A stretch of DNA of 64,000 nt from Tamarix chinensis. Taxonomy: Eukaryota; Streptophyta; Magnoliopsida; Caryophyllales; Tamaricaceae. Positions 1-10,304 of the stretch are shown here, piece by piece. The notes under the pieces are model-generated. The model did not search any database. It was not told where the DNA came from and was given only the letters and a program-made list of their open reading frames with translations. The stretch is taken from contig CM060173.1 of assembly GCA_030549775.1 (NCBI GenBank), forward strand, positions 1 to 64,000, given 5' to 3'. The position numbers and the translations under genes are program-made. Positions within the stretch are counted from its first letter, which is position 1. The number at the start of each line of letters is the position of its first letter.

Positions 1-70
1 CTGAACCTTGAACCCTAAACCCCGAGCCCTGCGCCTTGTGCTCTAAGCCCTGAAACCTGAACGCTAAACC
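1..70 (+). repeat. Degenerate telomere-type heptamer array
   Basis: The first 70 bases split without gaps into ten consecutive 7-mers. Two of them (15-21 and 64-70) are exactly CTAAACC, a permutation of the plant telomere unit CCCTAAA. Most others differ from it at one to four positions, for example CTGAACC, TTGAACC and CTAAGCC. The array may continue left of the window. This is an interstitial telomere-like tract rather than a chromosome end, because about 64 kb of transposon DNA follows. Perfect 7-bp phase through all ten units makes chance unlikely, but degeneracy is high. Confidence 0.6.
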
Positions 71-625
71 ACTTTAGGTAATCTTATTTTTAATGACCAA
101 CAATTTTTGTAACTAATGGCTAAATTTTAGTCCCTAATGCTAATAATGACGAAAAAAAATTATTGGTCATCAATGGTTGTTATTGCTTCCTTGTTGAACG
201 CTTTATGTCCAACTGAAATTTTTTGGTCGCTAAAGTAATAAAGACTACATATTATGTTGGTCGCTAACATAATAAGGATGAAGTATGATGTTGGTCGCTA
301 CAGGTAATAACGATGATGCAAAGTGTTGGTCGCTGAAAGTAATAGCAACAATGTATGACGTTGGTCGCTAAAAGTAATAGCGACAACGTATAATGTTGGT
401 CGCTAAAAATAATAATGACGAATAAAATATACTGTCATAAATAATATTAACGACCAATTTTTTTATTGTAATTAAAAAGATATCACACCAATAACGACTA
501 ATTTTTCGATCAATATTAAAAATCGTTCATTCTTAGCGACATAATTTATTGGTCGCAAATGGTATAATTATATATCCAATAATATAATTAACATTTCAAT
601 ATTCATCTATAACCCTTCACATATA

Positions 626-628
<3 letters not shown>
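71..628 (-). repeat. CACTA subterminal repeat region with 35-bp tandem units
   Basis: Between 223 and 430 the word TTGGTCGCT recurs at 223, 257, 291, 326, 361 and 396, a spacing of 34-35 bp. Several units pair GTCGCT with a downstream AGCGAC (364-369 with 379-384 around a 9-base loop), so each unit can form a small hairpin. More isolated copies of the word, direct or inverted, lie at 525-560. Clustered short direct and inverted motifs near the ends are typical of CACTA elements, where the TNPA-type protein binds. That binding role is family knowledge, not shown here. Confidence 0.6.

Positions 629-674
<46 letters not shown>
629..674. repeat. (AT)n microsatellite
   Basis: An uninterrupted 46-base AT dinucleotide run. 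It produces a spurious low-complexity reading frame across 625-855 that should not be taken as a gene. Confidence 0.95.
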
Positions 675-676
<2 letters not shown>

Positions 677-830
677 TTTCCAATCTTCTCAAGACCTGTA
701 CCTATATGCTTGCATATATATCCATTTCAATCTTCTCAAACCCTGTACCTGCATGCATATATATCCATTTTAATCTTCTCAAACTGTATATATGCATGTA
801 TGCATATATATCCATTCTAACACATGGATA
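675..830. repeat. About 45-bp tandem repeat, three units
   Basis: The phrase AATCTTCTCAA recurs at about 682, 729 and 772, each time followed by a CTGTA word and a run of CATATATATCCATT. The units are 43-47 bp long and directly abut the AT microsatellite, which probably seeded the expansion. There is no coding potential. Confidence 0.6.
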
Positions 831-1230
831 TACTTTTCTAAATATTTGTTTATAATTAAAAATTCAACTAAATATTCATACAAAAAATTTGTATGTGATA
901 GGGTTGGAGGGTAAGGTTTATGATGCTCGTTGTGGATGCTGCCAACTTAGTTTGGAAGTAGTTTTATCTTGGGTTGAAGAGTAATGATATACTCTTGTTT
1001 TTATTGTTCGGCGTAATGTTTTTCTTTTCTTTTGATATTATATGTCATTGTTTATTTGATACTTATATTAATTATTATTTTTATATTTTTGTTGTTGCAG
1101 ATCCATTTTATTTTGATAAACTTACCAAGCCTATTATGTCCGATGAATAGAATGATTAATTCTTAAGCGGTTGCTAATTATAATATTTTTGTATTATAAC
1201 GACATTCTGTAGCTTTTCATTATTACGAGA
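831..1230. other. Non-coding interior of CACTA element
   Basis: AT-rich sequence with no ORF of note and no motif I recognise. A short less AT-rich patch at about 900-960 does not extend into a readable protein on either strand. Confidence 0.5.
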
Positions 1231-1725
1231 AAAAAACTTACCTCTATACAATGCATATTACCACCACCAGTTAGCTTTTCAAAATCAACAGCCTTTACAA
1301 AAATATATCCACTTAGAACTCAGTGGTATTCATTGTGAATTAAAGATAATCGAGAACTACAAAGAAAATAGTCAACCTTATGAGAATGTATATTCTATGA
1401 TGTTAATGATATTAAGATGCTGCCCGAACCATACAAGTCCCTTCTTATGGATGTTGCTAGATGTACATTTTAATAATTCAACCATTAGAGATAAAATAAA
1501 GTATGAAATAAAAAATAAAGGTAATTATAAAATATAAATAACTACATGCACATTATTAAGAGAAGAAATCTCACCTCTACACAATGAATATTATCACTAC
1601 CAGTTATCTTTTCAAAATCAACAACATGTTTAAAAATATATCCACTTGGATGCTGCTGGATAAACATTTTAGTAATTCAACCATTAGAGCTAAAATAAAG
1701 TACGAAACAAAACTATAAATTGAAA
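1231..1725. repeat. Partial direct duplication, about 330-bp spacing
   Basis: About 95 bases at 1231-1325 (ACCTCTATACAATG ... ATATATCCACTT) recur with scattered substitutions at 1562-1655 (ACCTCTACACAATG ... ATATATCCACTT). The flank AATTCAACCATTAGAG also occurs twice, at about 1475 and 1674. The second copy lacks roughly 130 bases between these blocks. This is a tandem duplication followed by a deletion, inside the CACTA 3' region. Confidence 0.6.
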
Positions 1726-2399
1726 GAACAACTCAATCTAAAAGAGAGTAATGAAAAGAACTAAATGTGCAACCCTTATGAGCAATGATTCAAGTGAAGA
1801 AGATAAACATGAATGGAAATCTACGTGTAACCCTTATGAGCAACCAATATATGCCCCAAATCTACTTGACATCGGTTTAATTTTTTTTTGTGTGTAAACC
1901 TTATTTACCATGGGTGTCAGAGTTGAGTTCTTTTTTTTTTTATGTTGATTGGTAATTTAGTGGCATGCATTGTTCTTAGCTAGAAGCCTTTAATTCCTAC
2001 TTCAGCTACCCATATTTTTGTCACTATATTTCTGCATAATGCCTATTCTTAGATGCACTCTTTGAAGCATAAAGTATTTGATTTGTCTGAGAACATTCTT
2101 TTAACTGTTGTTGCCCCTAATTATGGTTTGAGTGTGTACATTGGATGTGTCATTTCTAGGTCATTCTGATGTCTTTGTTACTACTCTACATATTTATAAT
2201 TTCCTAACCACTAGTATTAGCTTATTACTTATAATCTCTCAAAAGTCATATCTAGTTGTCTTAGGATGGTCACTATGCTTGTTAATTTTGAAAATTCATC
2301 CCTAGGATGTAATCTACATCATCATCTACATTCTCTTCATTTTGCATCAACCATCGAAATCGTGCACTTTTCAAAATCTTCTCCATGACATGTTCCCAT
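1726..2399. other. Non-coding CACTA 3' region
   Basis: AT-rich sequence between the duplicated block and the second transposon gene. No ORF, repeat or RNA feature stands out. It probably holds the last intron or the 3' untranslated part of the minus-strand gene, but no splice sites were assigned. Confidence 0.4.
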
Positions 2400-4080
2400 T
2401 TGTCCATTCTTTCTTTTAGCACTTGATTTTCTTGATTCTTTTTCTCAAGCTCTTCTTATTTTCTTTTAAGAGTATCATCCTTTGCCTTGAGATCTTCCAA
2501 AAGTTTGTTATTGCCTTTGTAAGGTCTCTAATATCTCTAGGCTTCACTCCACCACCATAGCCAGGAACATAGCCCCTTGTTCGAGTCACCCCATTCACAC
2601 GTTTAGCCGCCTCAACATGAGTAAAGGAGGGTTTGGTAGCTTGGACCTCAATAATTTGAGCCTTTAAGACAAAGAATGTTAGTTAGACAACAATATATAT
2701 ATATAACTAATAAAATGAATGATATATGAAAAAAGGTGTACATTGATGTCTGCAGCCTTAGTTGTAGATATTTCTTCACCCTTATGGCTTTCAGAATAAA
2801 CGGTGCCATAATTTGGATTTTTTTCCATCTTTTCCTCCCTAGATAATATAACATTTATCTATAAGGGTTAAAAACAAGGCAAAAATAGTGTGTTGGAAAA
2901 CTTTGTATCTTGCTCTTCATAGGCAAATACATATAATATATACTATATCATAGGCGTTCTCTCGATAAGGTTTGCTACCACTGGGATGAAGACATTTGTT
3001 GTCCATCAAGAATTATTAGCAAGGTAATCAAATATATAAATATTTCTAATCAATTATTCATTAGTGATTTACCACAAACTTTGGACTATGATAGTAACAT
3101 TTCACCAGCCACTCCCAATCAGATTTCTCCTCAATCCTAGTTGGTTTAAGCTTCAATTGTTCATGAATATCCAAGCCTTTAATAGTTCTATGATGTTCTC
3201 CCCTCCAATTGTTCCACAAGTCTTTCATATGACGGTAATTAGAGAACTTCTCTTGCAACATAAAAGTAATGAATCTAAAGGAACTAAGGATTAACAAGTC
3301 AAAGGAAACTATTATATAGAAAAAGAGAAAAGGTTTGCAGTAGCACAAGTAAAAGTAAATGAAATATCAAAATGAATACTTGAAATTAATTACAGTCATT
3401 GGAGCCCATAGGTGGTCCTTGTGTATTTGTTCAACTACATCCCAAGATTGGATTCGAATAGGCATTATGTTGCTATCACGGACTAATTTACCTATGTGCC
3501 TACTCCACTCATGGCTATTATCTCCAGCAACACTACCATTAAAAAAGGTCATAGGTAGCTTGTTTCCACCGCTAAGTCTTGCCATTTTTTGACACCTATT
3601 TCTACCTCGAGGCTTCCAAATCTTTTGAGTAGAATTATCTATTACATAAAACTATTAAAAAAAGTAACCAAGAATTAAGTAAAATAAAAATAATAAAAGC
3701 TTATGGTGTCATACCTCCACTTTTAAGCTTCACATGAGAAGACTAGAAGACATTTTCAGCATTGGCATGATTGTTTCCACCTCGAGCGGCAGTTATTTCA
3801 CCTTGCAAAGCAGTATCCTCATTGATTAAGGGAGGAGGGGGTCTCTTTGAGATACAGGGACATTAGTAGTGCTAGACATGCGTTTAGCGCTAGGTCTTGA
3901 AGTTTATGATAATGGGGGAACGTCATTTGTCTTATCAATGGCTTGAATGTTACCACCAATTGTAGGGGATAGTCAAAACGTCTTCAATCCTAATATGCGG
4001 CCACACCCCTTGCCAATAGCATTCAATTAACCCGGTGATATATACTTAGGTCAATCAATCTTTGATTTAACTGGGGACAC
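2400..4080 (-). pseudogene. Second CACTA gene, PF03004-like (plant En/Spm transposase), broken
   Basis: Three minus-strand blocks in separate frames together resemble the plant Ptta/En/Spm transposase family. 3585 to 3367 has an HIGKLVRDSN...SWDVVEQIHKDHLW segment. 3290 to 3090 has KDLWNNWRGEHH followed by DWEWLVKCYYHSPKF, the conserved Trp-rich part. 2640 to 2480 has a VNGVTRTRGYVPGYGGG segment like the family's Gly-rich C-terminal block. A Ser/Pro-rich stretch upstream (about 4080 to 3720) may be the linker and carries stops. The family is related to TNPA/TNP1-type DNA-binding subunits that act with TNP2. Introns between blocks are likely, but in-frame stops within blocks show decay. Confidence 0.65.
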
Positions 4081-4478
4081 CATTTCCTTGAAACCTACAA
4101 CCACAATATTAATATAAACAATTAGATTCTATAAAACAGCATTTGGTAAAAGATATTGTCCCCTATCTTCATCAGCATTATAACATATTACCAAAATAGA
4201 GTACATAAGACACTACATTAAACACTTGTGTTACGAGTTCAAAAAAATACATCTCATTTTGAGAAAATCAAGCTACTAGTAGCAAGTATACAAAAGTACA
4301 TCACTAAGCACTATTATAAATCTCAATGATGGTTAAATTTTATATTCATAAGTCTTCATTCGAATGTAATGCCTTCACAAGGAACTGTTGATAGATTTTT
4401 TAACACAACATGCCAACCCTTGTTAATGTTATCTTCAATATAAAATTCTTGTGATGCTTGAGTTGCTAGAACAAAAGG
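4081..4478. other. Intergenic spacer between the two CACTA genes
   Basis: About 400 bases, AT-rich, with no ORF of interest. It lies between the 3' end of the TNP2-type gene and the 5' end of the PF03004-like gene on the minus strand, so it could contain the terminator of one and the promoter of the other. No clear motif was found. Confidence 0.35.
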
Positions 4479-6159
4479 TTATGTAGTTTTCCAAATACGT
4501 TTGAAATCAACACTTGTGAACCCATACTTATCTTCCTTCACTCCCTTAACTTTATCAGCTATATCAAACCAATCACGTTGAAATAAGACTAAGCATTTAT
4601 TGTCCAAATACTGCAATTCAATAATCTTGGTCAATTGACCATAGTAATCGATGGATCCACTGCCATCATCACCAACCACAACCACACCACTACATTGTGA
4701 CCTTATTCTTTCCTTGTGAGATGTAGTGTGGAATCAATATCTATTTACTACATAGACATAAAAACGCGTCATATATTTTGACGGACCACGTGACAATGAG
4801 AGTAAGGCTTCTATCTTCTCGCTTTTATCTATTTCATATAAATCTACAACCTAATAAATATAATGTGTATTATAATTTATTCTTACAAACCCAATGATCT
4901 AAATGAACTTGCATTACTATATATATTGAATATTAAATAGCATGGAAAACTTACTTTTTTGTTAAACCACTCAATAAACGTTCTATTCCATTCATTGGAA
5001 GACACTTGTGGTGGATAATCTTCTTGGTTTTGACAATGCATTCTACAATAAAAAAGATATATCATATGTCTAATATGTGCCTTTGAAAAAAAATTAGATA
5101 GAAAGGAAAGAGTTTTTAGGTATGACTTACTCAAGAAATGGTTGAACTTCTTCAAAATTGTTAAGAACATACATATGGGCTTGCTCTAATTCATCTGTAT
5201 CTAAGTCTCTGGTTCTACCACTTCCTAACCCTCTTCCTTTGTAATAAAAGGAAGACAATTCCATAGAGACATTCACATCATCATCATAATTTTGATCAAG
5301 GTGGTTAAACTTGGTCTCTGCTTTTATGCAAATATCTTGAACAAAAATTCATGCATTCTTCTGCTATATATCCTTCTACAATAGAACCCTCTAGAAAAAA
5401 CATGTTACGTATATAAGACTTCAATGTATACAAATTCCTTTCCACTGGATAAATCTAATGAGAATGTACAGGTCCACAAAACATAGCCTTATATGCCAAA
5501 TGAACTAGCAAATGTAACATCACATCAAAGAAAGATGATGGAAAAATCTTCTCTAACTTACAAAGGGTTATTGGAATTTGGGCTTCAAGACACCTCAATT
5601 CTTCCATATTCAAATGTTTCAAACCTAACTCCTTGAAAAATATAGATAACTCAAGAAGTGGTCCATACACATCCTTCGGAAGAAGGCAACGTAATGTAAG
5701 AGGAAGAATATGATGGTCATGGCTCCTCAATTCAGAAATATCATTCTCTTTCAAGTTTACACATTGTGAAATGTTAGAAGAAAAACCATCTAGAACTTTC
5801 AAATGCTTCAAAAACATGCAGAATTTATGTTTTCCCTCTCGAGATAGGGTGAAACGAGCATCAGGCAGTAATATTTTATGACCATTTGTGATAGGATGTA
5901 ACTCTGGCCTAATACCCATTGCTTGCAAATCAAGACAAGATTTATAGTTATCCTTCATCTTATTTAGTACATTAAATAGTGTTCCAAGTATGCTATCACA
6001 TATATTTTTTTCAATGTGCATTAAATCTAAGGTATGTTGTATCAAGTGGTGCTTCCAATATAGGAGCCTAAAAAATATACTCTTCTTATTCCAATTATCT
6101 TGCATGTTCTTGTGCAAGACCTTTTCCTTTGAAGGCATGATATTTGCTTAATATGATGT
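4479..6159 (-). pseudogene. TNP2-type transposase, C-terminal half
   Basis: The first block (6138-5455, open for 227 codons) reads HTLDLMHIEKNICDSILGT, then ...LDLQAMGIRPELHP, ...ISQCVNLKENDISELRSHD and ...LEKIFPSSFFDVMLHLLVHL. This order matches the TNP2 transposase core running into DUF4218. The block at 5170-4883 (MHCQNQEDYPPQ...) and that at 4685-4479 (IDYYGQLTKIIELQY...VLFQRDWFDI...VKEDKYGFTSVDF) match the spacer and DUF4216. Protein of this family cuts and joins CACTA ends in the nucleus. The reading frame is cut upstream by LTR-A at 6160. Between blocks there are stops or introns, so the gene is inactive as it stands. Confidence 0.85.
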
Positions 6160-6260
6160 TGTAACACCCCCAAATTTACTACTGAAAAATTTCGTTTAAA
6201 TCAAAAGGTTTAGCGGAAGCGAAAGAATTAAAACCGTAAACTTGGGGATATTACCGCCAC

Positions 6261-6304
6261 ACTTAGTACCAGACTGGTTCATTCCTACCGTTCTGGTACT
6301 AAGT
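6261..6304 (-). other. Terminal hairpin of LTR-A
   Basis: A perfect 13-bp inverted repeat: ACTTAGTACCAGA at 6261-6273 and its complement TCTGGTACTAAGT at 6292-6304, with an 18-base loop. The same hairpin position recurs in LTR-B, D, E, G and H about 90-100 bases from the GTGTTACA end. In RNA it would lie near the 3' end of U5. Function is unknown. Confidence 0.7.
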
Positions 6305-7009
6305 GCTAAGGCTAAATCCGATCATCAATAAGTACGAAGTATCATAAAACGCAAGACGACATTTATCATAAATCATTAATAAGATATAAGTCAAACAGAA
6401 GTTTGAATACGATTTAGGATTTCAACCCCATGATACTTTTTTTTCTTTAAAAACGGGAAACGTAATACAAAATATAGCTAACAAAGCAATCCCCAAAAAT
6501 AATCAGTATCCGGATCGCCTACTCACTTAAGTCAAGCCTTCCACCCCAAAATAGTAACCGATCAAACCTGCATTGGAGGTTTGCTCCCCACCATTCGTGG
6601 ATCATCACAGGACCCATTCAATCAAGGTAGTATCAGTACGGGTCCAATACTGAGTAAGGGCGCTGGTGCGCTAAGGCTAAGCATACAATCATACCACATA
6701 GCACACATAGCACAATCATATAGACAACACGCGATAACCCGCAAGATAAGGTCTGAATACTTTTCTGGTGACTTATTCTTTATTCTCATTAATGATAATA
6801 AGTCCATTTCACACATTCGTCAATAATCCATGTGAGCACGGGAGCCCCACTATTATAGCCGGTGGACCGAAAATAAAAACACAGGGCAGGACACCTCTGA
6901 CTGCTATTCTTACCGGTGGACCAGACTGGCCCCGCCTCATATGGTGTTTCACTGTAAGTACTTAGTATTTTTCCCGTGGTTTAACTTATTTACTTTGGGT
7001 CTATCGAGC

Positions 7010-7320
7010 CGAGGCCCCCACTACTATAGCCGGTGGACCGGAAATAAACAAACAAGGCAGAACGCCTCTGACCACTATTATAGCCAGTGGACCGGAACGA
7101 AACGCACAGCACAGGGCAGAACGCCTCTGACCACTATTATAGCCGGTGGACCGGAACAAACCCCACAGGGCAGAACGCCTCTAACCACTATTATAGCCGG
7201 TGGACCGGAACGAAACGCACAGGGCAGAACGCCTCTGACCACTATTATAGCCGGTGGACCGGAACAAAACGCACAGGGCAGGACGCCTCTAACCACTATT
7301 CTAACCGGTGGACCGGACTG
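7010..7320. repeat. 54-bp minisatellite built on CCACTATTATAGCCGGTGG
   Basis: The word ACCACTATT begins at 7071, 7130, 7184, 7238 and 7292, giving mostly 54-bp spacing, with AGGGCAGAACGCCTCT between words. The core CCACTATTATAGCCGGTGG has complementary arms (CCAC/GTGG). Looser copies of the core occur at the equivalent place in every other family member. Because the period is a multiple of three it stays open in several frames, but the product is purely repetitive and not a plausible protein. Confidence 0.85.
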
Positions 7321-8576
7321 GGCTCGGCTCAACTGTCTTTCGCTTTACGTTATTAGTGTCTTATCCATGTCTTATTGAATCACATCACACCCTTGACATG
7401 CATGCGGTTGATACTCTACTTCTTCCCCCTCTAGAAGGATCGTCCCATATTTTGAGACTCGTACCTCTTCTCACACCCGACATCCATCCCCCGTAGACTT
7501 AGGCATAGTGGCATATAGTAAGGCACAATCTCCAAGAATATAGGCCATCCCAACACACCTGATATCGACTCCGTATGTCCTCATCCCTCTAGGGTTCCTC
7601 CTCGGAGACCCTAATCGGACCTATGTGGCCCAACTCTTTCTTACTTACCCAAACGTTGCTTTGTTCTCTATCTAGCACCTCATTTTTATTAGGAAATTCC
7701 CCAAATGTATTACTTTATCTCCCAAGTTCACACGTGACCGACAAAACCCTAGTTGGTCACCCAAAACCCTAGCACTTTACTTCCTCAATAAGTAACCTCC
7801 CTCTTTCACCCCAAATCTCTCCTCTCCTTTAGAAACCCATACTCATCCTTTATATAAGTGAATCCTCACTCTCAACCCCATACTCCATCCTTCCTTGATC
7901 AGTTTTACCCTTGTACCCTTCAATTTCCTCATTTTCTCCCAAAACCCTAATTGGGTCCCTTAGACACCCTTACATCGACCCACGTAAAATTTTGTACCCA
8001 AGTCTCCAATGGACCCATAACTTTGACATTATCTTATTTACTTCCTACATCAACTTTCCTCCAGTAATTTTCATCCTCATGCAGAATTTAGATACTCCAT
8101 GCAGACTCCCCAACACCCACTTACTCGCAAAACCCTAATCAGATCTCTTATGCACCAACTCACGTACTATCTTCCATAATAAGTCTCCCATCACTCTAAT
8201 ACTCTCCAAAACTCTTACTTGCAACCCAAATCAACTTTTCCCCGGTAAGGATCACGCCCATGCAAGATCTAGTCCCCCCATGCAAACTTCCCAAACGTCA
8301 CTTTTCCGTAGTTCTTTTATTATCATTTCATGCTACCAAAACCCTAGCATGCATGTCCAAGAGGGCTATATCATGTCACATCATCAACATCAAATATCAA
8401 CATATAACATGTCATACTCGTATAATATAAGGCACACACATCATACCTCGCTATCCACGCTGCGCTACACAAACCAGATTATTCTAACACATGCATAATA
8501 CACATTAACACGGCATACTCATCATTCATCAACACATTACATCACACATAGCACAAGGCCATAGCTTCGTCCTTAC

Positions 8577-8639
8577 CTAATGGCGACGCCGGGCTTGGAG
8601 CACGCTCCTATAACTCCTTAGGGCTTGGATCGGGGTCAC
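8577..8639 (-). promoter_or_regulatory. Exon-like conserved block of LTR-A
   Basis: Read on the minus strand, this 63-base block begins after CATAG, ends in ATTAG and is followed by GTAAGGAC, a good match to a plant splice donor. It contains CCCTAAGGAG and the palindrome GGAGCGTGCTCC (8597-8608 on +). The equivalent block is found in LTR-B, E, F and G at the same relative position and is the best conserved interior stretch of the family. Confidence 0.5.
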
Positions 8640-8901
8640 CTATGAAAAGGGAAAAAATGCTAAGTATTAGTTTCCCTTATAAATACTATCAACCCTCATT
8701 CTAGTTTAGGATTAGGGTCTTTATCCTTAAATGGGGGTGTTATACAAAACTAGGGTTTTTAATCTAAAATTATTATGCTAAATATCACTAATCGATATAT
8801 CTTTATTTTTTAATACTTATCGTTACACTTATATTATTAGACCCGTTAGTTCCATTCTTATAATACTAGTGTTCGCTATTCATAGTAAAATAGTGATAAT
8901 A

Positions 8902-8905
<4 letters not shown>

Positions 8906-8961
<56 letters not shown>
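8906..8961. repeat. (AAT)n microsatellite in LTR-A
   Basis: About 56 bases of TAA/AAT repeat, surrounded up to about 9650 by looser AAT and GTA-rich sequence. All module-bearing members of the LTR family carry trinucleotide runs here, between the leader and the exon-like block. Confidence 0.95.
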
Positions 8962-8962
<1 letters not shown>

Positions 8963-10296
8963 GACTACTAATAGTGACACTTATGTTTCAAGTAATAGAA
9001 CACTAGCGTTTTTAAGATTAAGTCTAGTAATGGTGTTAGTGTTAAAATACTAATACAATGGTTGTAATATCAATAAGTTAAAATACTCCTAGAGGTAGTA
9101 ATGATAAAAGTCATATTTTGAATAAGTAGTATAAGGGCTCCCATGTTTTGTCACCCTAATAGAAATAGCATGTGAGTAATAGTAATAATAGCAATGACAA
9201 TAATGTTAAAGGTGTTAGGTTTAGTAAAACAATATTAACATAATTACAATACTTCACATAAGGTTGGGTTAAGTAGTAATAACACTAATAGTGGTAATAA
9301 TCTTAACGATAGTATTAATAATAATAATAATAACACCAACACTAATGGTTAAGTATGATGGAAGTTAGGGTTTTGGGAGGGATTATGGCCTTGTAAGAAA
9401 ATAACACATTTAGGACAAAGAAATTAATAATGGTAATAGTAATAATAATAGTAATGATAATAGTAGTAGAAATGTTAATAATAAAGATAATGATACTAAC
9501 CCTAAGTTAAGTATAATAGGGGTTAGGGTTGGAAGGGGTGATAGGATGATAACATTAAGGATAATAACAGAAATGGTATTAATTAATAAGCTAATACCAA
9601 CAGTAATAATAATAATAATAATAAGTATAATAATACTAATATTAGTTAAAAATTACTATAGGTGGCATAAGGAAAGGTTTTAGGGTTTAGGTGAGTGGAA
9701 GACCACCTGAGGACGGTGGTGGTTCGTCGGCGGCGATGGAGGAGGAGAAGAGAGAAAAGATGGAAGTGGTGGTTAGATGGGAGGAGGAAAAGAGAAGTTT
9801 GAGGTGGGGGGAGAAGCAGCAGGTGAAGAGGAGTGGAATGAGGGTGGTGGCGTGGCAGGGGCGGCGGCACGCGGTGGCTGATGGGGCGGTCGAAGGTGGC
9901 GAAGGGTGGTGGAAGATGGTGGAGGTAGGTGGAGAAGAATGCAAGGGATGATGAGGGTATGGGAAGGTAGGGGAGAGCTTGCTGGTTGTATTGGGGATGG
10001 TAGGAGGGCTGGTTGCGGCGAGGGTGGCGGCAGGAGGCGGCGCAAGACGACGACGGGCTGGAAGGGGGCTGCTCGGGGTGGCTATTTCGCACGGCTAGGG
10101 CGGCACGTGCAAGGCAAATCGAGGGCTGAGGAGGGCTTGGTTAGGTGGAGGGTGGTGCAAGGTGGGGTTCTGGGCGGCTCTAGACCGGCGGCGTTGGGGG
10201 AGGGCGGCGGTCGACGCGTCTGATGGGGCGGCGGCGAGAGGGAGCAATCTAGGGTTTCGGGGTTCCAAATCCCAAATCCAGGTGATCAATGGGGGG

Positions 10297-10304
10297 TATT
10301 TATA
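10297..10304 (-). promoter_or_regulatory. TATA box of LTR-A
   Basis: The + strand reads TATTTATA, so the minus strand has TATAAATA, preceded by CCTGCC and followed by CCCCCC. Position is about 930 bases from the element start. Identical TATAAATA(CCCC) words occur in LTR-B, C, E and F, which sets the transcription direction of the family. Confidence 0.6.

Noticed and set aside
1..70. A true telomere or chromosome end
   Set aside because: Only two of ten heptamers are exact and 64 kb of transposon DNA follows without further repeats.
7010..7320. Regular repeats with spacers, CRISPR-like
   Set aside because: The whole 54-bp unit is repeated, so there are no unique spacers, and the context is a plant LTR.
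6941..7378. 145-codon frame with five near-identical repeats, at first like a repeat protein
   Set aside because: It is the 54-bp minisatellite read in a frame kept open by its multiple-of-three period; other frames and the other strand are open too.
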